From assembly GCF_008329585.1 (NCBI RefSeq), contig NZ_NPKP01000004.1:496001-560000 (forward strand): a stretch of DNA of 64,000 bases. The letters are read 5' to 3'. A program made the position numbers and the translations under genes. Within the stretch, counting starts at the first letter, position 1; each line of letters opens with the position of its first letter. Shown here one piece after another: positions 1 through 6,958 of the stretch. Below the pieces are notes generated by a model. It saw only the letters and a list, made by a program, of their open reading frames with translations, was not told the origin of the DNA and did no database searches. The DNA is from Mycolicibacterium sp. P9-22 (GTDB lineage: Bacteria; Actinomycetota; Actinomycetes; Mycobacteriales; Mycobacteriaceae).

Positions 1-22
1 TGTCGCGGCGTTAAGGTGCCGC

Positions 23-592
23 ATGAGCCTCCCCCGCCGCCTGCTCGATGTCATCGACCTCGATATTCTGCCCTTGACCGAGGCCGGCGTGGCTACGGGC
101 AACAAGGTCTTCGGCGCCGCGATCCTGGATAAATCCGACCTGTCCCTGGTGCTCGCCGGAACCAATGACGAGACCACCAATCCGCTGTGGCACGGCGAGG
201 TGCACACCCTCAAACAGTTCTACGAGCTGCCCGAGCATCCGCCGACCTCAGATCTGCTGTTCGTCTCCACCCATGAACCGTGCACCATGTGTATGTCGGC
301 GATCACCTGGGCCGGGTTCGACAACTTCTACTATTTCTTCAGCCACCAGGATTCCCGGGACAGCTTCGCCATCCCGCACGACCTGCGGATCCTGCGCGAG
401 GTGTTCGGGCTGGAGCCCGGCGGCTATCGCCGCACCAATGCGTTCTGGACGGCGTACTCGATCCCCGAGCTGGTCGACGCCGAGGACGATCCACAGTTGC
501 GGGACCAGGCACAGCGGATCACCGAGCGGTACGCCGCGTTGTCGCAGCGGTATCAGGACATCAAGGACGGCAACGACATTCCGCTGAGCTGA
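23..592 (+). CDS. Zinc-dependent nucleoside deaminase (CDA/ADAT superfamily)
   Basis: A 189-residue protein of the cytidine/deoxycytidylate deaminase superfamily, which removes an amino group from a nucleobase by zinc-activated water. The signature is complete: H57-G-E59 (zinc ligand and proton shuttle) and P86-C87-x-x-C90 (two cysteine zinc ligands). The sequence after the core has many aromatic residues around 98-103. No signal peptide is visible, so it should be cytoplasmic. A purine-rich AAGGTG lies just before the ATG. The substrate (guanine, cytosine, adenosine or other) cannot be read from the sequence. It stands alone, 74 bp upstream of the ESX toxin cassette, and there is no clear functional link between them. 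Confidence 0.85.
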   Translation: MSLPRRLLDVIDLDILPLTEAGVATGNKVFGAAILDKSDLSLVLAGTNDETTNPLWHGEVHTLKQFYELPEHPPTSDLLFVSTHEPCTMCMSAITWAGFDNFYYFFSHQDSRDSFAIPHDLRILREVFGLEPGGYRRTNAFWTAYSIPELVDAEDDPQLRDQAQRITERYAALSQRYQDIKDGNDIPLS

Positions 593-666
593 ACATGGTT
601 TGGCGGCCGCGACGCGGGCCGAAATTGGTGTCGGTACCGACCATCGGCCCGCCTTAGGCTGGATCT

Positions 667-981
667 GTGGCTGGTCACCTCGAGGTCGATACGGATGCTG
701 CATTCAATACCTCGCGTGCGGTGAGCACGGACGCCGAGGAACTGCGCGAAGGCCTGGTTGAGCTTTCGCATGAGTGGGCGAATGTGTCACGCGGATGGTC
801 CGGGGCTGCCGCGTCGGCCTACACGCCGCTGTTCCAGGAATGGGAAGAGGGCGCTTCAAAACTCGTCGAATCGCTTGCCGAGTCGGCACACCTGCTCGCC
901 GAGGCCGCATCCCGCTACCAGGAACAAGACAGCGGCTCCGCCGAATCCGTGGCCACGACGGCCCGCGCGATGGGCCTCTGA
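667..981 (+). CDS. WXG100-family protein (ESX substrate), first of a pair
   Basis: A 104-residue, helix-rich, Cys-free protein with W44-S45-G46 between two predicted helices, the WXG100 (EsxA/EsxB-like) hairpin layout. Proteins of this family are exported by type VII (ESX) systems, usually as dimers with a partner. It starts at GTG 667. Its TGA shares one base with the ATG of the next gene, itself WXG-like, so the two are very probably co-translated. I infer that the pair serves as secretion partners or targeting factors for the large toxin candidate at 1262. No ESX secretion machinery is present in this window. Confidence 0.8.
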   Translation: MAGHLEVDTDAAFNTSRAVSTDAEELREGLVELSHEWANVSRGWSGAAASAYTPLFQEWEEGASKLVESLAESAHLLAEAASRYQEQDSGSAESVATTARAMGL

Positions 982-1265
982 TGCGCTACCGGGTCGAGCT
1001 CGATGAGCTACTGGCGTTCGTCGACAAGCTGGAGGCCTTCGGGAAGCGCGCCGAAGCCATCGCCGCTCGCGTCGACAGTCAGGTCGCCGATCTCCATACA
1101 AGTTGGTCCGGCGACGCCGCGACGGCTCACCGGACTCAGCACGACGAGTGGATCGCTGCCGCGGCGCAGATGCGGGAGGCGGTGAAGGAGCTTCGCGAGG
1201 CAGCGCACACAGCGCACCAGAACTACACCGATGCCGCGCGGCTCAATGTCGAGATGCTGTCGTGA
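981..1265 (+). CDS. WXG100-family protein (ESX substrate), second of a pair
   Basis: A 94-residue alpha-helical protein with W42-S43-G44 in the middle, matching the WXG100 length and layout. ATG 981 is chosen because it overlaps the stop of the upstream WXG100 gene (TGATG). A longer in-frame extension to 774 would lie inside that gene and is rejected. The stop overlaps the GTG of the toxin candidate by four bases (GTGA). The three genes therefore form one coupled unit, as is usual for type VII secreted polymorphic toxins with small helical partners. Confidence 0.8.
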   Translation: MRYRVELDELLAFVDKLEAFGKRAEAIAARVDSQVADLHTSWSGDAATAHRTQHDEWIAAAAQMREAVKELREAAHTAHQNYTDAARLNVEMLS

Positions 1266-2515
1266 CAGTCCAGGACGTAGATCCCGAGACCTACTACGGC
1301 GTCGGCGCGAGGTTGTTCGAACTGGCCGGCGACATGTACGACGCCTTTCAGGTGAACGTCACGATGCTCGGCGAGACCGGAGCCATGGCCGGCAGCGATG
1401 ACGCCGGCACGGCATGGGCAGCGTCATATGACGCGCGCGTCGGTGAAGTGCTCGGAGCCGTCAACGACCTGACGTTGGCGTTGGAGAACTATGGCGGCGT
1501 CATCATCCAAGCCGGGTACAACCATGCGGTCGCCGAGCACAATGCGACGCCGGGAGCGGGCGCGCCACCGGTGAAACCACCCGAGCCGGTCAGCGTCGCC
1601 GGTGTGCTGTCCGCACCGCCGTCGGCCGGCGGCCCCGGCAAAGGTCTGATCGACAACGCCATCGGATTGGCCGACCAAGTGGGCGTGCCGGTGCCCGACG
1701 GCGACACCGAGAAGATCGACAAAGCCGCGCAGGCTTGGGATCGGCTGGCCACGGTCTATCAGACCAAGACGGTCGTCGAAGCCCTGGAGGTCAACGCCCG
1801 CAGGTTCAGCGACACCAAGTCACCCGAAGTGGAGTTGATCGGTCGGGATCTGCTCGAGTTGCGGGATGCCACCAAGGCCATCCTGGACAGCTGCGCCGAA
1901 TTGTCGAAGTCTTGCAACGACTATCGGACTGCACTCGATGAGCTCCGGAACAACATCGGCGGGATTCTGGAGGATCTCGCGATCGAGTTGGGCGCAACTG
2001 CGGCAATCGGCATTGCAGCGTCCTTTGTCACCTTCGGCGTCGGCGCGGTGGCCGCCACCGCCAAGGCCGCCCACACGATCACCAAGTTCGCCAAGATCAT
2101 CGGGCTCGCTGTTGCGTCATGGAAGATGACGAAGAACATCGGCAAGGGTGTGCAGAAGATCGCGGACATCGCGAAGGTCCGTAAGCAGTTGGAGCGCATC
2201 AAGAATCTGGGGCGGAAGGGTAAAGGCGACGAGCCCAAGCCGCCAACGGTGGCCAAACCCGACGGCTCACTTGAGTTCAATACGCGTCCGGAGCGTTTGG
2301 ACCACACATTCGCCCCGAAGCACAAGCTGGATGGCATCGTCGAGAGAACTGGTGGCCGCGAGGAGGCCATGCGTGAAATGCTGAACGGACTGCAGGGAAA
2401 GGTTCCTCAGAGCGGCACCTTTGAAACTGTGATTACGGTTTCTGGCGAACAGGTGACGGTTCGCGGATTCGTTGACAATGGGATAATTAAGATTGGGACG
2501 GCGTTCATTCCATGA
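1262..2515 (+). CDS. ESX-type polymorphic toxin candidate with unassigned C-terminal domain
   Basis: A 417-residue protein starting at GTG 1262, which overlaps the preceding stop. Roughly, residues 1-85 are helical with a WAASYD motif like ESX substrate domains. Residues 95-125 form a Pro/Ala linker. Residues 130-240 are helical. Residues 243-287 are a hydrophobic Gly/Ala-rich stretch of the kind that may insert in membranes. After a basic linker, a compact domain occupies about 344-417. Its candidate polar residues are H348, K353, H354 and R401, and it ends in a beta-rich IKIGTAFIP tail. This modular order (secretion domain, hydrophobic segment, short variable tip) is typical of polymorphic toxins. 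The tip could be a BECR-fold RNase, by its size and H/K/R content, but I cannot assign a family. The gene behind it overlaps by four bases and looks like the immunity gene. Confidence 0.7.
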   Translation: MTVQDVDPETYYGVGARLFELAGDMYDAFQVNVTMLGETGAMAGSDDAGTAWAASYDARVGEVLGAVNDLTLALENYGGVIIQAGYNHAVAEHNATPGAGAPPVKPPEPVSVAGVLSAPPSAGGPGKGLIDNAIGLADQVGVPVPDGDTEKIDKAAQAWDRLATVYQTKTVVEALEVNARRFSDTKSPEVELIGRDLLELRDATKAILDSCAELSKSCNDYRTALDELRNNIGGILEDLAIELGATAAIGIAASFVTFGVGAVAATAKAAHTITKFAKIIGLAVASWKMTKNIGKGVQKIADIAKVRKQLERIKNLGRKGKGDEPKPPTVAKPDGSLEFNTRPERLDHTFAPKHKLDGIVERTGGREEAMREMLNGLQGKVPQSGTFETVITVSGEQVTVRGFVDNGIIKIGTAFIP

Positions 2516-2874
2516 CAGAAAAAGAAGCCTGGCGCGAAATCTCGGCCGAAGAGACTGCGGTTATCGCCGCGATCATCACCGCTTCGCGGCTGCCAGGTTG
2601 CGACATACTCTTGGCGGAGCTTGACGGCGCGGCGGTATCGCCGCAGACAGCGTGGATTCTCGATATCAAACCGGCCGACGCCACACGTGCGACCGACCTC
2701 CCCACCGGACCGTTTCCGGCCCGAGCATTCGTGCCTAGCAGCGCCCAGTACCAGGGTGAAGTGATTGTCTGGATTTCGGCGGGCCACATCTCGGGGCTGG
2801 AATATGCGTGGATCACAGATGGACCACCCACGAGATGGCCTCTGCCCGAAGAGATGGAGATCGTGCCGTCCTGA
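2512..2874 (+). CDS. Putative cognate immunity protein
   Basis: A 120-residue acidic, cytoplasmic-looking protein whose ATG overlaps the toxin stop (ATGA). Its C-terminal half (GEVIVWISAGHISGLEYAWI, then a Pro-rich LP tail) resembles a small actinobacterial family with an 'LsaLEYAWxTDxxP' signature often found behind polymorphic toxins. That resemblance is from memory. The tight coupling to the toxin is the main reason to call it the immunity protein, expected to bind and block the C-terminal tip of the 1262 product. Not tested; the family could have another role. Confidence 0.6.
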   Translation: MTEKEAWREISAEETAVIAAIITASRLPGCDILLAELDGAAVSPQTAWILDIKPADATRATDLPTGPFPARAFVPSSAQYQGEVIVWISAGHISGLEYAWITDGPPTRWPLPEEMEIVPS

Positions 2875-2919
2875 GCTCTGATGACATGTGGCACTGGGAT
2901 TGAATGGGCCTAGCGAACG

Positions 2920-3297
2920 ATGGTCGACTACACCGAATTGCGGCCTCTTGAAGCGATCTACCTGGAAGACAGCTATGTCCTCAGCATTGTGGAATCTCCA
3001 GGGTGCCTTGCGTTCGAGATGGAAGCGGTGCTTACCCCTCAGCATCCGGCATACCAACAGCCACTAGCGGGTGAACAGTACTGTTATGCCCGTGGGGATT
3101 TGGTCTTCACCAATGTAGCGAAGGTTGATTGGGTTCGAGGCTCGAACAGTCGTTCCATCGATGCTTCAGGGGATGCAGACCTAGGCAATATCGATAGGCT
3201 GACCTATACCAACGGTGTTTACACAGCCGAAGGCGATTGGGGTGAGGTGCTGATCCACAGTTCGGCTAACCCGACGTTCGAACTCTCGCCCCGATAG
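2920..3297 (+). CDS. Small acidic protein, probable immunity-type
   Basis: A 125-residue acidic protein, beta-rich, without signal peptide or membrane segments. Recognisable stretches are the N-terminal LRPLEAIYLEDSYVL, the central EQYCYARGDLVF, and the late DADLGNID and GDWGEV. I recall similar proteins next to polymorphic toxins in actinobacteria, but no named function. It lies 45 bp behind the putative immunity gene, on the same strand, in DNA of lower GC than the flanks. Likely an orphan immunity gene kept from an earlier toxin module; moderate confidence that it is a gene, low on function. Confidence 0.65.
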   Translation: MVDYTELRPLEAIYLEDSYVLSIVESPGCLAFEMEAVLTPQHPAYQQPLAGEQYCYARGDLVFTNVAKVDWVRGSNSRSIDASGDADLGNIDRLTYTNGVYTAEGDWGEVLIHSSANPTFELSPR

Positions 3298-3420
3298 CTA
3301 AAGACTCGTGATATCGAAGCTGGAATATGCACGCATCAGAGATGAAACGCACACGAAGTAACTTCTGCCCGCCATTCTGGAAGCCCTGCGAATGAGCGAT
3401 CTCCAGAGAGGCCGCGTCCG

Positions 3421-3717
3421 ATGACCATCAGTCCAGAGTGGCTCCAACACGTTCAGAAGTACCGCGTCATGATCGACGCTTTTATCGCAGATCAGATAGA
3501 CGCGGCCGAGTTTGAGAAACTCTACTTGTCGGCGATCAAAGTTGAGAAGACAGTATTTCCGGACAGCATTTACTCGGCGCTACAGGAACTCTTTGAGGAT
3601 GTTGACGCGTACGTTTCCGACCCAAACCTCAGAACCGAGCAGGAGGACATTGACGAAGATCATTTGCACTCGTGTGCGGTTCGAGCCCGAGACGCTTTAC
3701 GCATCCTGGCCCCCTGA
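3421..3717 (+). CDS. Colicin D-type immunity-like protein
   Basis: A 98-residue, all-alpha, strongly acidic protein. The pattern 'Y-x-x-x-I-D-A-F-I ... A-A-E-F-E-x-L-Y ... L-F-E-D-V-D-A-Y ... I-D-E-D-x-L' fits the bacterial self-protective colicin-like immunity family (ColD immunity, PF09204) as I know it. ColD immunity proteins mimic tRNA and block an anticodon RNase. No matching colicin D tip is encoded next to it, so it may be an orphan immunity gene protecting against toxins of other strains. The coding sequence is about half A+T in places, unlike the 65-70% GC core genes. Confidence 0.65.
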   Translation: MTISPEWLQHVQKYRVMIDAFIADQIDAAEFEKLYLSAIKVEKTVFPDSIYSALQELFEDVDAYVSDPNLRTEQEDIDEDHLHSCAVRARDALRILAP

Positions 3718-3786
3718 CGTTCACGCTCGGTTCTGCCGGAACTGGGCGTCAGGCCGGCGAGCAGCTCGCATCCATCGCGCGATCTG

Positions 3787-4176
3787 ATGGACCTCGGACT
3801 CTCCGGGCGAACGCTGACCTCACATCACGTTGAGTACACCGTCGGACTGCAATTGTCAGACGAGTACTTCGTCAGAATCGAGTCGCGATTCACGTTGACA
3901 GTGGCAGGCACGACGACGGTGCTATCGCCTGAAGTTGATCCCGTGTCTGCTTTCGAACCATTGAGTCACCTTGTAGGTCAAGTGATAACCGCATCCGAAG
4001 TCGATGACACCGGGTCATTGACCGTGGCCTTCGACGGCGGCAACTCGTTGCTCGTAGAACCTGACCGAAACTACGAAGCGTGGACCGTCACCGGCCCCAA
4101 GGGAATGATCATTGTCTGCCAGCCGGGCGGCGAACTGGCAATCTGGCACGCCACGGAAAGGCCGGACCGACAATGA
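3787..4176 (+). CDS. DUF6188-like protein, probable immunity-type
   Basis: A 129-residue mostly beta protein. The order 'F-T-L-T-V ... L-S-P-E-V-D-P ... F-E-P-L-S-H-L-V-G ... G-S-L-T-V-A-F-D-G-G ... L-V-E-P-D-R-N-Y-E-A-W' and the late PGGELAIWH match what I know of DUF6188, a family of small proteins common in toxin/immunity loci of actinobacteria. No biochemical role is established. Its TGA overlaps the ATG of the next small gene, which suggests a coupled pair. Function as immunity protein is inferred only from neighbours and family habit. Confidence 0.65.
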   Translation: MDLGLSGRTLTSHHVEYTVGLQLSDEYFVRIESRFTLTVAGTTTVLSPEVDPVSAFEPLSHLVGQVITASEVDDTGSLTVAFDGGNSLLVEPDRNYEAWTVTGPKGMIIVCQPGGELAIWHATERPDRQ

Positions 4177-4502
4177 GCACAATGCTCATCCGGTGCGGAT
4201 CGAGCGCATCGACCAGCAGAATCGGTAAACAGCATCAAATGGATAATCGTTTCAGCTTCCTCAGCAAGTCCGACAGCGCATGGTTGAATAGTGTTCTGGC
4301 TCTGCGGAACTCGGCACTGGCTTCCCGTATCAGCGTTTCGCATCACATATCACGCACGGATGCGTCCGAGATTGTGTTGGCGCTCGCGGACGAACTCGCC
4401 GACCATCTGAACGATGACTGGGAGCCGACCGAACAGGGTCGGCGGGTGAGCGAGATCCTCGCACTGGTCAACGCCCGACGACTCGTCGAATGGCCGCAAT
4501 AA
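4173..4502 (+). CDS. Small unknown protein in the immunity array
   Basis: Encodes 109 residues from ATG 4173 (overlapping the upstream stop, ATGA) or 87 residues from ATG 4239. Neither start has a strong ribosome binding site. The conserved-looking part is the C-terminal half, ALADELADHLNDDWEPTEQG followed by a short helical tail, acidic and without membrane segments. I do not recognise a named family, though similar small proteins sit in comparable immunity clusters as far as I recall. The codon pattern in this part is consistent with a real gene. Function unknown. Confidence 0.5.
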   Translation: MSTMLIRCGSSASTSRIGKQHQMDNRFSFLSKSDSAWLNSVLALRNSALASRISVSHHISRTDASEIVLALADELADHLNDDWEPTEQGRRVSEILALVNARRLVEWPQ

Positions 4503-4512
4503 CTGGATAACC

Positions 4513-4894
4513 TTGAAGCCATCCATGCCAGACGTCACGTCTCCCGCAATGCGGCAGCAGACGGTGACTGCGCTCACCGCGTTGGCTGACCGTGACTATC
4601 CGCAACGCGTGTGGATAGACCGCGAATACCCTCGTGAAGGTTTCTACGATGACCTGACTTTGAACGTCAACACCCTGTACGACATGGTCCTGCCCGATCC
4701 GCAGGCGAGGCTTGGCGTGGTACTCCTCAGCGAATCTGAGGTCGCGCTGTTGACTGCTTTGGAACAGGTTCTCGGACCATTGGTCGACGATCTCCGCGAC
4801 GCGCCCGCCCCAGCAGTACCTGTCGGATCCGCGGTGGAGTGCGGTCGTGCCTGCCGCAGCATCTGCATTGTCCGCCATGAGACCCAACGATTGA
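4513..4894 (+). pseudogene. SCO4402-family gene interrupted by a 1-bp frameshift
   Basis: The first ~97 codons encode a recognisable SCO4402-family protein (ALADRDYPQRVWIDREYP, a DDLTLN block, DPQARLGVVLLSESEV, ending in PLVDDLRDAPA). At the C run 4808-4811 the expected continuation moves to the next frame. Removing one C gives DAPAQQYLSDPRWSAVV and a natural stop at 4892-4894, about 127 residues in total, the family's usual length. As read, the frame instead runs on to 5028 with unrelated sequence. Either a real frameshift or a one-base sequencing error. The family has no known function; it often sits near immunity genes. Confidence 0.65.
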
Positions 4895-5100
4895 CTGGCC
4901 CGTCGCCCCCGCCGAGATACGCACAATGGTTGTTCGGGGCGCCACAGCACGACCATTCCGCGTGTTTCGGCGCTGTGCACTTGACAAGCAATGACGCAGG
5001 GAGCGTTGATATTGCGTCCATGGCGTGAAAGTGCGAGAAGGCAACGCCCGAACGCAAGGTCAATCCATTCCGGACGCAGCGCCCGACGGGATGCGATCGG
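4895..5100. other. Spacer with no supported gene
   Basis: About 200 bp between the frameshifted SCO4402 gene and the convergent SDR gene. I see no coding frame with plausible content and no clear repeat or terminator hairpin. The open frame that crosses part of it is only the out-of-frame tail of the interrupted gene. Confidence 0.5.
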
Positions 5101-5823
5101 CTACGCGGTGCGCAGGTACTCCGAGCCACCCACGTAGACGATGCCGGGGTGGTACTGCGAGTTGGCCGCGCCGGCGATGGCGGCCGCGAACTCGTCCGTC
5201 GACGGCAGCGGGGCGCTGCGCCGCGGTGCCAGCGCCGGACCATGGAGTCGGGTCAGCACGTTCGTACCGTCGATCATGTCGCCGGAAACCACGGTGAAAT
5301 GGATTCCCCGCCGGGCGAACTCGTAGCGCATGCCGTACATCGCGGTCTCCCCTGCACGCATGCTCGCCGCGATCGGGGCGTATCCCATCGGCACCGCCTT
5401 GTGTGGGTAGAAATGCGCCTGGTGGCTGGTGACGAACACGACGCGGGCCCCGGCCGGCATCAACGGCAAGGCCGACGCGACCAGTCGCCGCTGCGCGTCG
5501 CGGTTGAGGCGCATCGCGTGCCCGGGCTCGACCTCACGCTCCAGGCCGCCGGAGGCATTGAGGACCAAGGTGTCCAGCCGGCCGAAGCGCTGGCGGATAC
5601 CGGCGAGCATGGCTTCGGCGGCGGATTCGTCGGAGATGTCGGCGGCCACCGCCGAGGCGTGTCCCCCGGCGTCGCGGATGGCGTCGGCCACGGCGTGTGC
5701 CCGGCCCGCCTTCTCCCGGTAGTTGACGATCACGTGGGTGCCCGGGTGGGCGAGCTGGTGTGCGACCTCCGCGCCGATTCCGCGAGATGCGCTGGTCACC
5801 AGGGCGATCTGTGGTTCGTGCAT
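5101..5823 (-). CDS. SDR-family oxidoreductase with atypical active site
   Basis: A 240-residue short-chain dehydrogenase/reductase. The dinucleotide loop is T10-S-A-S-R-G-I-G17 and an NASGG motif follows the central strand. The usual Y-x-x-x-K catalytic pair is altered: the sequence around the tyrosine reads GYAPIAASMRAGE, with no lysine at Y+4. It may therefore be a weak or altered enzyme, or belong to an SDR branch with other chemistry. Met 5823 is preferred over the upstream Met because AAAGGA precedes it at good spacing. Transcribed alone toward the ESX cassette. Substrate unknown. Confidence 0.8.
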   Translation of the reverse strand: MHEPQIALVTSASRGIGAEVAHQLAHPGTHVIVNYREKAGRAHAVADAIRDAGGHASAVAADISDESAAEAMLAGIRQRFGRLDTLVLNASGGLEREVEPGHAMRLNRDAQRRLVASALPLMPAGARVVFVTSHQAHFYPHKAVPMGYAPIAASMRAGETAMYGMRYEFARRGIHFTVVSGDMIDGTNVLTRLHGPALAPRRSAPLPSTDEFAAAIAGAANSQYHPGIVYVGGSEYLRTA

Positions 5824-5904
5824 GTTGGGTCCTTTCACCAGGCCGTACGTCACGTTCCCGGATCACGGTACACCCAATGTAAGAAAAATAAGAGATCTTT
5901 AAGG

Positions 5905-6015
5905 TCACGGTGAGGTGGCGGTGGTGTCGCTGCGGTGCATCCGGTTCACGCCGGCGCATTTCGACCGGTACATCGCCAGATCTGCCGCGCGGGTCAGCTG
6001 CTCGAGGTCATCACC
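5905..6015 (-). pseudogene. Remnant: C-terminal end of a GGDEF (diguanylate cyclase) domain
   Basis: The minus-strand frame ending at 5905 carries DDLEQLTRAADLAMYRSKC, then AGVNRMH and a short tail. This is the conserved C-terminal helix of GGDEF domains (typically ADxAMYxAKxxGRNRV). Only about 36 codons remain. The rest of the domain, including the GGDEF signature, is missing because the haloalkane dehalogenase gene begins its coding end at 6011 in another frame. No start codon or promoter of its own is seen. The simplest reading is a decayed gene cut at a recombination junction. Confidence 0.7.
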
Positions 6016-6901
6016 CGCGGTTGACGAACTCGACCAGCACGGCGGCGAGTTCGCGACCCTTCTCCTCCTGCAGGAAATGACCGCCGCCGGCGATGGTGAC
6101 ATGCGGTTGTCCCGCCGCGCCGGGGATGAGGTTGCGCATTGGTGCGTCTGCGCCGCGAGTGATCGGGTCCGAGTCGGAGAACGCGCACAGGAACGGCCGG
6201 TCGAACCGTCGCAGGCCGTCCCAGGCAGCCCGGTTGGGACCTGCCGCCGGGTCGTCCGGACCGGTCGGCACCAGCGTCGGGAACTGACGCGCGCCGGCCT
6301 TGTAGGTCTCGTCCGGGAACGGCGCGTCATAGGCCGCAATCACCTCGGGCGACAGCTCGGACACGCAGCCACCGTTGATGATCTTGCCGACTGGGAACTG
6401 CGGCGCCTCCTGGCTGAAACGCTGCCACGCCAGGAACGCCTCGCCGGGGTGCTCGTCGCCCGTCGGCAGCGAGGTGTTGGCCGCCATCACCCGGGCAAAC
6501 CGCTCAGGGTGCTCACCGACCAGGCGCAGCCCGATGAGCCCGCCCCAGTCCTGGCAGACCAAGGTGATGTCGGTGAGCCCGATCGCCTCGATGGCCGCCC
6601 ACGTCCAGTCGACATGCGACTGATAGGTGTAATCCTCGCGTCTCGCCGGTTTGTCGCTGCGCCCGAACCCCACGAGATCGATCGCCACCGCGCGCAGTCC
6701 GGCATCGACCAGCACCGGGATCATCCACCGGTAAAGGTAGCTCCAAGACGGTTCGCCGTGCAGCAGCAGCACCGCCGGTGCGCCGACGGGACCCTCGTCG
6801 AGATGGTGTATTCGCAGCCCGTCCACCTCCACGTAGTGCGGGGCGAACGAGAAATCCGGCAGATCGTCGAAGCATGTGTCGGGGGTGCGCAGAACGTCCA
6901 T
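6011..6901 (-). CDS. Haloalkane dehalogenase
   Basis: A 296-residue alpha/beta hydrolase that hydrolyses carbon-halogen bonds to alcohol and halide. Visible motifs: H48-G-E-P-S-W53 (oxyanion hole and halide-binding region), nucleophile D118 with halide-binding W119 in CQDWGG, probable acid D245 in FSDSDP, and H275 in GGGHFLQEE. This set fits the HLD-I type, including M. tuberculosis Rv2296 as I remember it. That protein also begins MDVLRTPD, which supports the start at 6901 rather than the Met five codons upstream. Cytoplasmic; the physiological substrate is unknown. Its 3' end abuts the GGDEF remnant, a sign of local rearrangement. Confidence 0.9.
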   Translation of the reverse strand: MDVLRTPDTCFDDLPDFSFAPHYVEVDGLRIHHLDEGPVGAPAVLLLHGEPSWSYLYRWMIPVLVDAGLRAVAIDLVGFGRSDKPARREDYTYQSHVDWTWAAIEAIGLTDITLVCQDWGGLIGLRLVGEHPERFARVMAANTSLPTGDEHPGEAFLAWQRFSQEAPQFPVGKIINGGCVSELSPEVIAAYDAPFPDETYKAGARQFPTLVPTGPDDPAAGPNRAAWDGLRRFDRPFLCAFSDSDPITRGADAPMRNLIPGAAGQPHVTIAGGGHFLQEEKGRELAAVLVEFVNRG

Positions 6902-6958
6902 GACTGAGCTAATCAAGCCGCTCGGGGTAACGCCTCCCGATCCACGAAACTTGGTGTT

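Noticed and set aside
4980..5010. TTGACA followed by a GATATT-like element, as a promoter
   Set aside because: The spacing is too long and no plus-strand gene lies downstream; the convergent SDR gene is next.
4895..5028. C-terminal part of the 171-codon frame starting at 4513
   Set aside because: It is out of frame after the C-run frameshift; the family-like continuation lies in the next frame and ends at 4894.
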